Source: Streptomyces hilarionis
GTDB lineage: Bacteria; Actinomycetota; Actinomycetes; Streptomycetales; Streptomycetaceae
Assembly: GCF_024539675.1 (NCBI RefSeq)
Contig: NZ_JAHHIT010000066.1
Location: 1 to 55,767 of the forward strand
Length of the DNA stretch: 55,767 nucleotides
Direction of reading: 5' to 3'
Both the position numbers and the translations under genes were made by a program. Below, in pieces: positions 33,406-41,325 of the stretch (positions within the stretch are counted from its first letter, which is position 1; every line of letters begins with the position of its first letter). Under the pieces are notes generated by a model that worked only from the letters and a program-made list of their open reading frames with translations, did not search any database and was not told the DNA's origin.

Positions 33406-34370
33406 CACACAATCACACGCAGTGCATGGCGTACGCCTGTGAACGTCACGCTGGTGCGCAGGCCCAGGTGGTCACCGTCCATCTGGAGGGGTAGCGGGAC
33501 CTTCGAATGCAAGGTGAACCGGTCCAGGTCGTGCAGCGAGACGGCGTGCTTGCCGTGCGGTCCCCGCTCGGGGGACGAAGTGAGCAACTGGGTGCCATAT
33601 CGGGCAACCGAGGCGGTCGACAGACGGCTGAGACCGAGTACGTCGAGCCCGGTATCGAACGAGGCCTTAGGCGACGCGTACACCGGGCGATTGCCCAGAT
33701 AGGTCCACGGAGCCGTGTTGCAGACTATGGACAGCACCAAATCGGTCACCGGATCCGCGCCCGGCCGCTCCAGGGTGATGGTTCCGTGCCGGCGCTGTGA
33801 TTCGCCCAACAGCTGACGCACCGCCTGGCGAATGTAGAGAGCGTGCGTGGATTTCCTGCCGCGTTCGCGCTGCTGCTCCACCCGCCCCACCACTCCGGCG
33901 TCGAAACCGAGGCCGGCGTTGAACGTGAACCAGCGCGACGGCACCGCCTCGTCCTCCGTGCCGGGCGTGCCCGAGGCGAGACCGAGGCCGACGGTGCGCT
34001 CGCGGCCCTCGCGCAGGGCGTCCAGCAGGGCGCCGGTGGCCTCCACCGGATGGTTGGGCAGATCCAGGGCGCGCGCGAAGACGTTGGTGGAGCCGCCCGG
34101 GACCACCGCGAGACCGGGCAGGGCCGGGTCGGGGCCGGCGTGCAGCAGACCGTTGACGACCTCGTTCACCGTGCCGTCGCCGCCGAGGGCCACCACCAGG
34201 TCGACGCTGCCGCTCTCCGCCGCCTGGCGGCCCAGATCGCGTGCGTGCCCGCGGTACTCGGTGGTGACCGCCTCCAGCTTCATCTCGCTCGCGAGGGCGT
34301 GGATGAGGACATCGCGCGTCCGTGCACTGGTGGTGGTTGCCGCCGGGTTGACCACGAGAAGTGCACGCAT
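33405..34370 (-). CDS. Diacylglycerol/lipid kinase family protein
   Basis: This 321-aa protein has the DAGK catalytic fold: an N-terminal VVNPAA, the nucleotide loop ALGGDGTVNEVVNGL (about residues 65-80), VVPGGSTNVFARAL, and a C-terminal beta domain with QMDGDHLG. Related enzymes phosphorylate diacylglycerol or sphingoid lipids using ATP. The start is at MRALLVVNPAA. The lipid substrate is not determinable. It is divergent from the small membrane protein gene at 34517. Confidence 0.9.
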   Translation of the reverse strand: MRALLVVNPAATTTSARTRDVLIHALASEMKLEAVTTEYRGHARDLGRQAAESGSVDLVVALGGDGTVNEVVNGLLHAGPDPALPGLAVVPGGSTNVFARALDLPNHPVEATGALLDALREGRERTVGLGLASGTPGTEDEAVPSRWFTFNAGLGFDAGVVGRVEQQRERGRKSTHALYIRQAVRQLLGESQRRHGTITLERPGADPVTDLVLSIVCNTAPWTYLGNRPVYASPKASFDTGLDVLGLSRLSTASVARYGTQLLTSSPERGPHGKHAVSLHDLDRFTLHSKVPLPLQMDGDHLGLRTSVTFTGVRHALRVIV

Positions 34371-34504
34371 GAGTTGCAGCGTACCTACTGGGTGGTACCG
34401 GGCACAGGCCGAGGTGGGGATCGGGTAAGAGATCGCGCAGTGAGTCTCGACACGGGCGCCGCCCGGGTCCACGGGCGCTCCGGGGACGGCGCTCGCGTGC
34501 GGGC

Positions 34505-34510
34505 TACCCT
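34505..34510 (+). promoter_or_regulatory. -10 element TACCCT of a likely leaderless gene
   Basis: TACCCT ends 6 nt before GTG 34517, placing the transcription start at or next to the start codon. No SD is present. Confidence 0.4.
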
Positions 34511-34516
34511 TCAGGG

Positions 34517-34957
34517 GTGAGCAGTGAGCAGACCCCCGCCGCCCCCGAAACCGCAGCGTCCCGCCCGCGCCGGGTGACGTACGCCGCCGCCCTCTGCGCG
34601 CTGGAGGGGCTGGCGCTGGTCGCCGGCGGAGCGTGGATGCTCGTGCTGGGCCTCACCGGCGACCCGGACGACCGCCGGCAGGCCGTCACCGGCGGGGTGA
34701 CGCTGATCGTGCTGGCGCTGCTGCCGCTGCTGGCCGCCCGTGGGCTGCTGGCCCTGCGCGGCTGGAGCCGGGGGCCCGCCGTCATCACCCAGGTCATGGC
34801 GGTGCCGGTGGCCTACAACCTGCTCCAGGCCGACAGCATGGCCATCCCGGCGGGCATCGCCCTGATGGCCGCGGCCGTCGCCGCTCTCGTGCTGCTGGTC
34901 AACGGGGAGACGACCAGGGCCCTCGGGATCCGGGGGCCCGGCCGCACACCGAAGTAG
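34517..34957 (+). CDS. Four-helix integral membrane protein of unknown function
   Basis: This 146-aa protein has four predicted membrane helices (about residues 20-45, 58-78, 85-105 and 110-130), a Pro/Ala-rich cytosolic N terminus and a basic C terminus (IRGPGRTPK). No catalytic motif is seen. It is conserved in Streptomyces beside the lipid kinase and sigH, with which it converges (15-bp gap). Confidence 0.75.
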   Translation: MSSEQTPAAPETAASRPRRVTYAAALCALEGLALVAGGAWMLVLGLTGDPDDRRQAVTGGVTLIVLALLPLLAARGLLALRGWSRGPAVITQVMAVPVAYNLLQADSMAIPAGIALMAAAVAALVLLVNGETTRALGIRGPGRTPK

Positions 34958-34972
34958 CCGCCCGCCGCGCGA

Positions 34973-36091
34973 CTACTCCTCGACGAGGAGCTTCTCCCGC
35001 AGCTGCGCCAGCGTGCGCGCCAGCAGCCGGGAGACGTGCATCTGCGAGATGCCGACCTCCTGCGCGATCTGCGACTGGGTCATGTTGCCGAAGAATCTCA
35101 GCAGCAGGATCCGCTTCTCGCGCGGCGGGAGATCCTCCAGGAGCGGCTTGAGCGACTCCCGGTACTCGACGCCCTCCAGCGCCTCGTCCTCCGCGCCGAG
35201 CGTGTCGGCGACGGCCGGCGACTCGTCGTCGGTGTCGGGGACGTCCAGGGAGAGCGTGGAGTAGGCGTTGGCGGACTCCAGGCCCTCCAGGACCTCCTCC
35301 TCCGAGATCGCCAGCTTCTCGGCGAGCTCGTGGACCGTGGGGGAGCGGCCGTGCTGCTGCGACAGCTCTGCCGTCGCCGTGGTCAGCGCCAGCCGCAGCT
35401 CCTGGAGCCTGCGCGGCACCCGCACCGCCCAGCCCTTGTCCCGGAAGTGCCGCTTGATCTCGCCGACGACCGTCGGGGTCGCGTAGGTGGAGAACTCCAC
35501 GCCGCGCTCCGGGTCGAAACGGTCGACGGACTTGATGAGACCGATCGTGGCGACCTGGGTGAGGTCGTCCAGCGGCTCGCCGCGGTTGCGGAACCGGCGG
35601 GCGAGATGCTCGACCAGCGGCAGGTGCATGCGGACCAGCTGGTTGCGCATCTCCGCGTACTCGGGGCTGCCGTCCTGCAACTTGCGCAGCTCCACGAACA
35701 TCGCCCGCGCCCCGCTGCGGTCGCCCGGAACCGGAACCGGCGGCGCCGCTGGTTCGTGCTGCGTGCCCGGCACGCTGTGTTCGCCGTCTCGCTCGTGCTC
35801 GCTCATCGTCCCGCCCGTCGCCCTGTGTCGAGCCCTCGCCGCTGCTCGGCCCGGGGGCTCGCCCCCGGGCCGCCTCTCCCGGGGCGAGCCCTGCGCGGCT
35901 GTGTCCGGCGACCCCGTCTGCGCGGAGGCCGAGTCGTCCTCCGGATGCGGCCGGGCCTGCTCGGGAATGCCGTCGATGCCGTCGGCCATGCGTCGGGAAC
36001 CGTCCGGAGGGAGTGGCGTCCCGGCGTCGCCGGCCGGCAGCTCCCGTGTGCCGCGCTCTTCGTCCCGCACCGGCCCGTCCCCGTTCCTCAC
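34973..36091 (-). CDS. sigH: Stress/developmental sigma factor SigH (SigB/F/G family)
   Basis: This 372-aa SigB-type sigma factor has core regions from about residue 125: region 2 (MRNQLVRMHLPLVEHLARRF; DLTQVATIGLIKSVDRFDPERG), region 3 (QQHGRSPTVHELAEKL) and region 4 (LPPREKRILLLRFFGNMTQSQIA; SQMHVSRLLARTL). The first 95 residues are a Pro/Asp/Arg-rich extension. An internal ATG at 35806 (MSEHERDGEHS) gives a 277-aa form, agreeing with the multiple SigH isoforms known in S. coelicolor. GTG 36091 overlaps the anti-sigma stop. Confidence 0.94.
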   Translation of the reverse strand: MRNGDGPVRDEERGTRELPAGDAGTPLPPDGSRRMADGIDGIPEQARPHPEDDSASAQTGSPDTAAQGSPRERRPGGEPPGRAAARARHRATGGTMSEHERDGEHSVPGTQHEPAAPPVPVPGDRSGARAMFVELRKLQDGSPEYAEMRNQLVRMHLPLVEHLARRFRNRGEPLDDLTQVATIGLIKSVDRFDPERGVEFSTYATPTVVGEIKRHFRDKGWAVRVPRRLQELRLALTTATAELSQQHGRSPTVHELAEKLAISEEEVLEGLESANAYSTLSLDVPDTDDESPAVADTLGAEDEALEGVEYRESLKPLLEDLPPREKRILLLRFFGNMTQSQIAQEVGISQMHVSRLLARTLAQLREKLLVEE

Positions 36092-36501
36092 GCCGGCCCG
36101 GGTCCCGCGCCGCGCTGTTTGTAGAGGCTGATCGACACGGTCTTGTCCTCGTCGACGGCGGAGGACACCTTGCCCGCGAGGGCGGACAGGACGGTCCAGG
36201 CGAAGGTGTCACGCGAGGGGGCGTGACCGTCCGTGGTCGGAGCCGAGACGGTGACTTCGAGCGAGTCGTCGACGAGGCGGAACACGCAGCTGAGTACCGA
36301 GCCGGGCACGGCCTGCTGGAGCAGGATCGCGCAGGCCTCGTCCACCGCGATGCGCAGGTCCTCGATCTCGTCCAGGGTGAAGTCCAAACGGGCCGCGAGG
36401 CCGGCCGTGGCCGTCCGCAGCACCGACAGGTAGGCACCCGCAGCCGGCAGCCGGACTTCCACGAAGTCCTGGGTCGCGGGCTCGCCTGCGATCTGGGACA
36501 C
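36088..36501 (-). CDS. ushX: Anti-sigma factor of SigH (UshX/PrsH, RsbW-like kinase)
   Basis: This 137-aa protein has an HATPase_c/RsbW fold: IEDLRIAVDEACAILLQQA as N box. The glycine-rich loops are reduced, and a C-terminal KTVSISLYKQRG strand follows. It holds SigH inactive, with release under osmotic stress or in development. GTG 36501 is preferred because GGAGG lies 5 nt upstream; a TTG at 36513 is in frame but lies inside that SD. The last 4 bp overlap sigH. Confidence 0.92.
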   Translation of the reverse strand: MSQIAGEPATQDFVEVRLPAAGAYLSVLRTATAGLAARLDFTLDEIEDLRIAVDEACAILLQQAVPGSVLSCVFRLVDDSLEVTVSAPTTDGHAPSRDTFAWTVLSALAGKVSSAVDEDKTVSISLYKQRGAGPGPA

Positions 36502-36867
36502 CCTCACCTCCAAGGTGGTACAAGCTTTTCGGGGCCGGGGGTCGCCCCCCGGGTAACGCGTGTGTGGTGCAGCGGTGACGCTATCGCGCTCTCACGTTTC
36601 CTGTCCCCGGACCCCAACCCCCTGGCGTCACTCACAGTAAAGCTGTGAACACGCTCCGTGTCTAGAGGTCTGTGGACCCAAATGGGAAGAGGGCGCGCCG
36701 GGTTGACGTACCCAGGCGTCAGATGGTCGAACCGTACCCGCCGGACGGCCGGGGCGTCTCACGAGTTCGACGCACGCACCGCCGCGGAGGTTCACGCCGG
36801 ACCGCGGCGGCCGGGGCGAATCGGCCGGGGCGCCGGGCCGGACGGGCCCGGGACGTGCCGGGACGCG
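36502..36867. promoter_or_regulatory. Upstream region of ushX-sigH
   Basis: A perfect 17-bp inverted repeat TCACAG-TAAAG-CTGTGA lies at 36632-36648, 130 bp before ushX, a candidate operator. S. coelicolor sigH is a BldD target and has several promoters; I could not assign -10/-35 pairs. Nothing else was recognised in 36650-36867. Confidence 0.45.
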
Positions 36868-37128
36868 TCATACGAGCACGTGGTCGACGAAGCACCACCG
36901 CCAGTTCTCCCCGGGCTCGAACGTGCGCATCACCGGATGCCCGGTCTCCTTGTGGTGCGCGGTGGCGTGCCGGCTCGGCGAGGAATCGCAGCAGCCGACG
37001 TGGCCGCACGTCAGGCACAGTCGCAGTTGCACCGGGTGGGTGCCGTCCCTCAGACACTCCGGACACGTCTCGCCCAGCGGGACGGGCTCGGGGTGGGGCA
37101 GCGCGTCGGCGTGCGTGCACTGTTTCAT
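36868..37128 (-). CDS. UBP-type zinc-finger protein
   Basis: This 86-aa protein is a single ZnF-UBP-like domain. Cys/His ligands are spread over CTHADALPH, CPECLRDG, CLTCGHVGCCDSS, RHATAHHKETGHPV, and it ends WRWCFVDHVLV. In eukaryotes the fold binds ubiquitin C termini; bacterial relatives have no assigned role. A -10-like TAATCT ends 7 nt before the ATG, so the mRNA may be leaderless. It is divergent from the antiporter gene, with 59 bp between starts. Confidence 0.85.
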   Translation of the reverse strand: MKQCTHADALPHPEPVPLGETCPECLRDGTHPVQLRLCLTCGHVGCCDSSPSRHATAHHKETGHPVMRTFEPGENWRWCFVDHVLV

Positions 37129-37187
37129 GATTGCCAGATTACGACGGGCGTGCGGACGACCGCGCGAAAAAAGAGGGCGGGCCGGAC

Positions 37188-38786
37188 ATGGACGTGATGC
37201 CACTGCTTCTGCTGGTGGCCGGCAGTGCGGCGATCGCGGCGGCGGCCCGGCGCACCCCGGTGCCCGCGCCGCTGCTGCTGGTGGCGGTCGGCCTGGTCGT
37301 GTCGTACGTCCCCGGGGTGCCGGACTACACCCTGGACCCGGACGTCGTCCTGCCCCTGCTGCTGCCGCCGCTGCTGTACACCTCGGCCACCGACAGCTCC
37401 TACCTCGACCTGCGCGCCCAGCTGCGGCCGGTCGCGCTGCTGTCGGTGGGCTACGTGCTCTTCGCGACCTTCGCCGTCGGCTGGGCCGCCTACCTCCTCG
37501 TACCCGGCCTGCCGCTGACGGCCGCCCTGGTGCTGGGCGCGGTGGTCGCGCCGCCGGACGCGGTCGCGGCCACCGCCGTGGCCCGCCGGGTCGGTCTGCC
37601 CTCGAGGATCACGACCATCCTCCAGGGCGAGTCGCTGCTGAACGACGCCACCGCGATCACCGCCTACAAGGTGGCCCTCGCGGTCGTCGTCGGCGAGGGC
37701 GCGTCCTGGGCCGGCGGCATCGAGGAGTTCCTGGTGGCGGCGGTCGGCGGGACCGCCGTCGGCCTGATCCTGATGGCGCCGCTGCACTGGCTGCGCACCC
37801 ACCTCAAGGAGCCCCTGCTCCAGAACACGCTCTCGCTGCTGATCCCCTTCGTCGCCTACGCGGCCGCCGAGCAGTTCCACGCCTCCGGCGTCATCGCCGT
37901 CGTCGTCGTCGCCCTCTACCTCGGCCACCGCGCGTGGGAGGTCGACTTCGCCACCCGGCTCCAGGAGGAGGCCGTGTGGAAGATGGTCGCCTTCGTGCTG
38001 GAGTCGGCGGTCTTCGCGCTGATCGGCCTACAGCTCCCGGTCGTCCTGAAGGGCCTCGGCGCCTACGAGGGGCTGGACGCCGCCTGGTACGCCGTCGTGC
38101 TCTTCCTCGTGGTCGTCGCCGCCCGCTTCCTGTGGGTGTACCCGGCGACGTTCCTGCCGCGGTTGCTGTCGCCCCGCATCCGCGCGCGGGAGGAGAACCC
38201 CACCTGGCGGGGGCCCGTCGTCATCGCCTGGGCCGGCATGCGGGGCGTGGTCTCGCTCGCCATCGCCTTCTCCATCCCGCTCACCGTGGACGACGGGGAC
38301 GCGCCCTTCCCGCACCGCAACCTCATCCTCTTCCTCACCTTCACCACCGTCATCGGCACCCTCGTGTTGCAGGGACTGACCCTCCCGCCGCTGATCCGGC
38401 TGCTCAGGTTCCCCGAGGCCGATCCCCAGGCCGCGACGCTCGCCGAGGCCAACGCCCAGGCGCAGGCCTCCCGGGTCGCCGAGGAGCGCCTCGACGCCCT
38501 GCTGTCCGACGAGCGCAACACCCTGCCGCCGCCGCTCGCGGACCGGCTGCGCGACGTCCTGGAGCGCCGCCGCAACGCCGTCTGGGAGCGCCTGGGCCAG
38601 GTCAACCCGGTCACCGGCGAGACGGTCGACGACACCTACCGGCGACTGTCGCGCGAGATGATCAGCGCCGAGCGCGAGGTGTTCGTCCGGCTGCGCGACG
38701 GCCGCTACATCGACGACGAGATGCTGCGCACGCTGCTGCGGAGGCTGGACCTGGAGGAGGCGGCGGCCTACCGGGAGGCCACCTGA
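37188..38786 (+). CDS. CPA1-family Na+/H+ antiporter
   Basis: This 532-aa protein has about 12 membrane helices and the CPA1 features GAVVAPPDAVAATAVARR, ILQGESLLNDATAI with the transport Asp, and WAGMRGVVSLAIA with the helix-11 Arg. A cytosolic helical tail of about 110 residues follows. It exchanges Na+ (or K+) for H+ in pH and salt homeostasis. Its nearness to sigH is notable, as SigH responds to osmotic stress, but no shared promoter was seen. ATG 37188 is preferred because the first helix begins right after it. Confidence 0.92.
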   Translation: MDVMPLLLLVAGSAAIAAAARRTPVPAPLLLVAVGLVVSYVPGVPDYTLDPDVVLPLLLPPLLYTSATDSSYLDLRAQLRPVALLSVGYVLFATFAVGWAAYLLVPGLPLTAALVLGAVVAPPDAVAATAVARRVGLPSRITTILQGESLLNDATAITAYKVALAVVVGEGASWAGGIEEFLVAAVGGTAVGLILMAPLHWLRTHLKEPLLQNTLSLLIPFVAYAAAEQFHASGVIAVVVVALYLGHRAWEVDFATRLQEEAVWKMVAFVLESAVFALIGLQLPVVLKGLGAYEGLDAAWYAVVLFLVVVAARFLWVYPATFLPRLLSPRIRAREENPTWRGPVVIAWAGMRGVVSLAIAFSIPLTVDDGDAPFPHRNLILFLTFTTVIGTLVLQGLTLPPLIRLLRFPEADPQAATLAEANAQAQASRVAEERLDALLSDERNTLPPPLADRLRDVLERRRNAVWERLGQVNPVTGETVDDTYRRLSREMISAEREVFVRLRDGRYIDDEMLRTLLRRLDLEEAAAYREAT

Positions 38787-38834
38787 GGCCGAAGCGACCT
38801 GGGGCCGGAGCGACCTGAGGCCGGAGCGGTCCGG
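38787..38834. repeat. Three 16-bp imperfect tandem repeats
   Basis: GGCCGAAGCGACCTGG, GGCCGGAGCGACCTGA and GGCCGGAGCGGTCCGG follow head to tail, beginning at the antiporter stop codon. They fill the short convergent gap to the PLP-enzyme gene. Confidence 0.65.
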
Positions 38835-38856
38835 GGCGGGGTGGGGCCCCGGGGCC

Positions 38857-39744
38857 TCACCCGGTGAAGGGCGCGCCCGTCACCACGGCCGCCAGGCGGG
38901 TTCCGCGCGCGAAGGCGCCCTCCTCGGCCAGGGCGGCGAGGGCGTAGAGCGACTTGGCGACATAAAGACGTTCGACGGGCACCCCGTGCCGGTGCTCGAA
39001 GTCCGCCGCGAAGGCCTCCAGCTCCGGCGTGACCCGCGCGTACCCGCCGAAGTGGAAGCGCTCGTCGAGCCGCCAGTGACCCCGACGGCCCCCGAAGGCC
39101 TCCTCCTGGAGGGCCAGTGTCGCCTCGCCCAGGAAGCCTCCCTTGAGAACCGGTATCCCCAGGGCCCGCTGGCCGGGCGCGAGACCGGCGGCCAGGCCCG
39201 CGAGCGTGCCGCCGGTGCCGCAGGCGAGCGCCACCACGTCGGCCCCGCCCCGCAGTTCCTCGCCGAGCGCCCGGCAGCCCCGCACCGCCGCCGCGTTGCT
39301 GCCGCCCTCGGGGACGACGTAGGCGCCCTCGGCGCCCGCCGCGCCCAGGATCTCCCGCAGCACCCGCGGCTCGGACTTCCCGCGGTAGACCGCGCGGTCC
39401 ACGAAGTGCAGGCGCATGCCGTCGGCGGCACAGCGGGCCAGCGAGGGGTTCAGGGGCCGGCCGGCCAGCTCGTCTCCGCGCACCACGCCCACCGTGGGCA
39501 GCCCCAGCAGACGGCCGGCCGCGGCGGTGGCCCGCAGATGGTTGGACCAGGCGCCGCCGAAGGTCGCCAGCGTGCGGCCCGCGGCCCGCTCCAGGTTGGG
39601 CGCGAGCTTGCGCCACTTGTTGCCGACCAGCTCCGGATGGATGAGGTCGTCCCGCTTCAGCAGCAGCCGCACCCCGTGTCGCGCGAACCGGTCGTCGACG
39701 ACCTCCTGGAGCGGGGAGGGCAGGCTCGGGCGCAGGTCGGTCAC
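38857..39744 (-). CDS. ACC deaminase / D-cysteine desulfhydrase family PLP enzyme
   Basis: This 295-aa fold-type II PLP enzyme has the Schiff-base lysine region LVGNKWRKLAPN, then FGGAWSNHLRA for PLP and carboxylate binding, VPEGGSNAAAVRG and ACGTGGTLAGLAAGL for phosphate binding. The family deaminates 1-aminocyclopropane-1-carboxylate or splits D-cysteine to H2S, pyruvate and ammonia; I cannot choose between them. GTG 39744 starts VTDLRPSLPSP. It is divergent from the encapsulin gene, so the 174-bp gap holds both promoters. Confidence 0.88.
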   Translation of the reverse strand: MTDLRPSLPSPLQEVVDDRFARHGVRLLLKRDDLIHPELVGNKWRKLAPNLERAAGRTLATFGGAWSNHLRATAAAGRLLGLPTVGVVRGDELAGRPLNPSLARCAADGMRLHFVDRAVYRGKSEPRVLREILGAAGAEGAYVVPEGGSNAAAVRGCRALGEELRGGADVVALACGTGGTLAGLAAGLAPGQRALGIPVLKGGFLGEATLALQEEAFGGRRGHWRLDERFHFGGYARVTPELEAFAADFEHRHGVPVERLYVAKSLYALAALAEEGAFARGTRLAAVVTGAPFTG

Positions 39745-39918
39745 CCGCCCATTGTCGAACACCGATCCGGGAAATCCGCCGCTTCCCAGGCCCGCGATGA
39801 TCCATTCCCGCTCTTTCGGGTAATAGCACGAGCACACACCGTGATGGAAGGCTGACCCGCGTGAACAGTGCATCGGCGCAGTTCGGCGTCGCTGCATGAA
39901 TCGGGAGGGCAATTTCTC

Positions 39919-41325
39919 ATGTCGGTAGGCGAAGAGGTCCGCTCGGAGTCGGGCAAGCCGCAGCAGAGTCTCGGCACCGCGGCCGCGCGGAACCTGGCCA
40001 CCACGACCAAGTCCGCACCGCAGATGCAGGAGATCAGCTCCCGCTGGCTGCTGCGGAATCTGCCCTGGGTCGACGTGCAGGGCGGTACGTACCGGGTCAA
40101 CAGGCGCCTGACGTACGCGGTCGGAGACGGCCGCATCACGTTCGTCAAGACCGGCGACCGGGTCGAGGTCATCCCCGCCGAGCTGGGCGAGCTGCCCGCA
40201 CTGCGCTCCTACGAGGACGAGGAGGTGCTGGGGGAGCTGTCCCAGCGCTGCCGGCAGCGGGAGTTCGGCCCCGGCGAGGTCATCGCCTCCTTCGGCAGCC
40301 AGACCGACGAGGTCTACCTGCTGGCGCACGGCCGCGTGGAGAAGGTCGGGACCGGCCCCTACGGCGACGACCAGGTGCTCGGAGTCCTGGCCGACGGCGC
40401 GTACTTCGGCGACCAGGCGCTCCTCGACGCGGACGCCATCTGGGAGTACACCGCCCGCGCCGACACGGCCTGCACGGTGCTGATCCTCGCCCGTCAGGAC
40501 GTCGAGCAGGTCGCGGAGCGCGCCGACTCCCTGCGCGAACACCTCCAGCAGCTGCGCGCGATTCCCGAGCAGCGCACCAACAAGTACGGCGAGAAGGCGG
40601 TCGACCTCGCGGCCGGCCATGCCGGCGAGCCGGACATCCCGCACACGTTCGTCGACTACGACGCCAGGCCCCGCGAGTACGAGCTGAGCATCGCGCAGAC
40701 CGTCCTGCGCATCCACTCGCGCGTCGCCGACCTGTACAACCAGCCGATGAACCAGACCGAGCAGCAGCTGCGGCTGACGGTCGAGGCGCTCAAGGAGCGC
40801 CAGGAGCACGAACTCGTCAACAACCGGGAGTTCGGTCTCCTGCACAACTGCGAGTACGACCAGCGGCTCCAGCCGCACGACGGCGTGCCCAGCCCGGACG
40901 ACCTGGACGAACTGCTCAGCAGGCGGCGCGGCACCAAGATGCTGCTTGCCCACCCGCGCGCGATCTCCGCGATCGGCCGTGAGCTCAACAAGCGCGGGCT
41001 CGTACCCGAGACGATCGACGTCGGCGGCAACCGCATCCCCACCTGGCGCGGGGTGCCGATCTACCCCTGCAACAAGATCCCCGTGACCGAGGCGCGGACG
41101 AGTTCGATCATCGCGCTGCGCCTGGGCGAACAGGACCAGGGCGTCATCGGTCTGCGCCAGTCGGGCATCCCGGACGAGATCGAGCCGAGCCTGTCCGTGC
41201 GGTTCATGGGCATCAACGAACAGGCCGTCATCAAGTACCTGGTCACGGCGTACTACTCGGCCGCCGTGCTGGTGCCGGACGCGCTCGGCGTCCTGGAGAA
41301 CGTCGAGATCGGCCGCTGGCGGTGA
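39919..41325 (+). CDS. Family 2B encapsulin shell protein with cNMP-binding domain
   Basis: This 468-aa protein has an HK97-fold shell split by a cyclic-nucleotide-binding-like insertion. Residues 1-90 form an N-terminal arm and part of the shell, about 95-210 the insertion, and about 215-468 the shell (HTFVDYDARPREYELS; GTKMLLAHPRAISAIGRELNKRG; WRGVPIYPCNKIPV; AVIKYLVTAYYSAAVLVPDALG). The phosphate cassette is FGDQALL (163-169) and TAR (R180), altered from FGE-AL...R. It should self-assemble into a nanocompartment. The next gene overlaps its stop and is a known type of cargo for this family. GGAGG lies 10 nt before the ATG. Confidence 0.9.
   Translation: MSVGEEVRSESGKPQQSLGTAAARNLATTTKSAPQMQEISSRWLLRNLPWVDVQGGTYRVNRRLTYAVGDGRITFVKTGDRVEVIPAELGELPALRSYEDEEVLGELSQRCRQREFGPGEVIASFGSQTDEVYLLAHGRVEKVGTGPYGDDQVLGVLADGAYFGDQALLDADAIWEYTARADTACTVLILARQDVEQVAERADSLREHLQQLRAIPEQRTNKYGEKAVDLAAGHAGEPDIPHTFVDYDARPREYELSIAQTVLRIHSRVADLYNQPMNQTEQQLRLTVEALKERQEHELVNNREFGLLHNCEYDQRLQPHDGVPSPDDLDELLSRRRGTKMLLAHPRAISAIGRELNKRGLVPETIDVGGNRIPTWRGVPIYPCNKIPVTEARTSSIIALRLGEQDQGVIGLRQSGIPDEIEPSLSVRFMGINEQAVIKYLVTAYYSAAVLVPDALGVLENVEIGRWR

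Noticed and set aside
39818..39823. GGGTAA upstream of the encapsulin gene as a SigH/SigB-type -10.
   Set aside because: No GNNT-type -35 is found at 14-16 nt, so the match is not supported.
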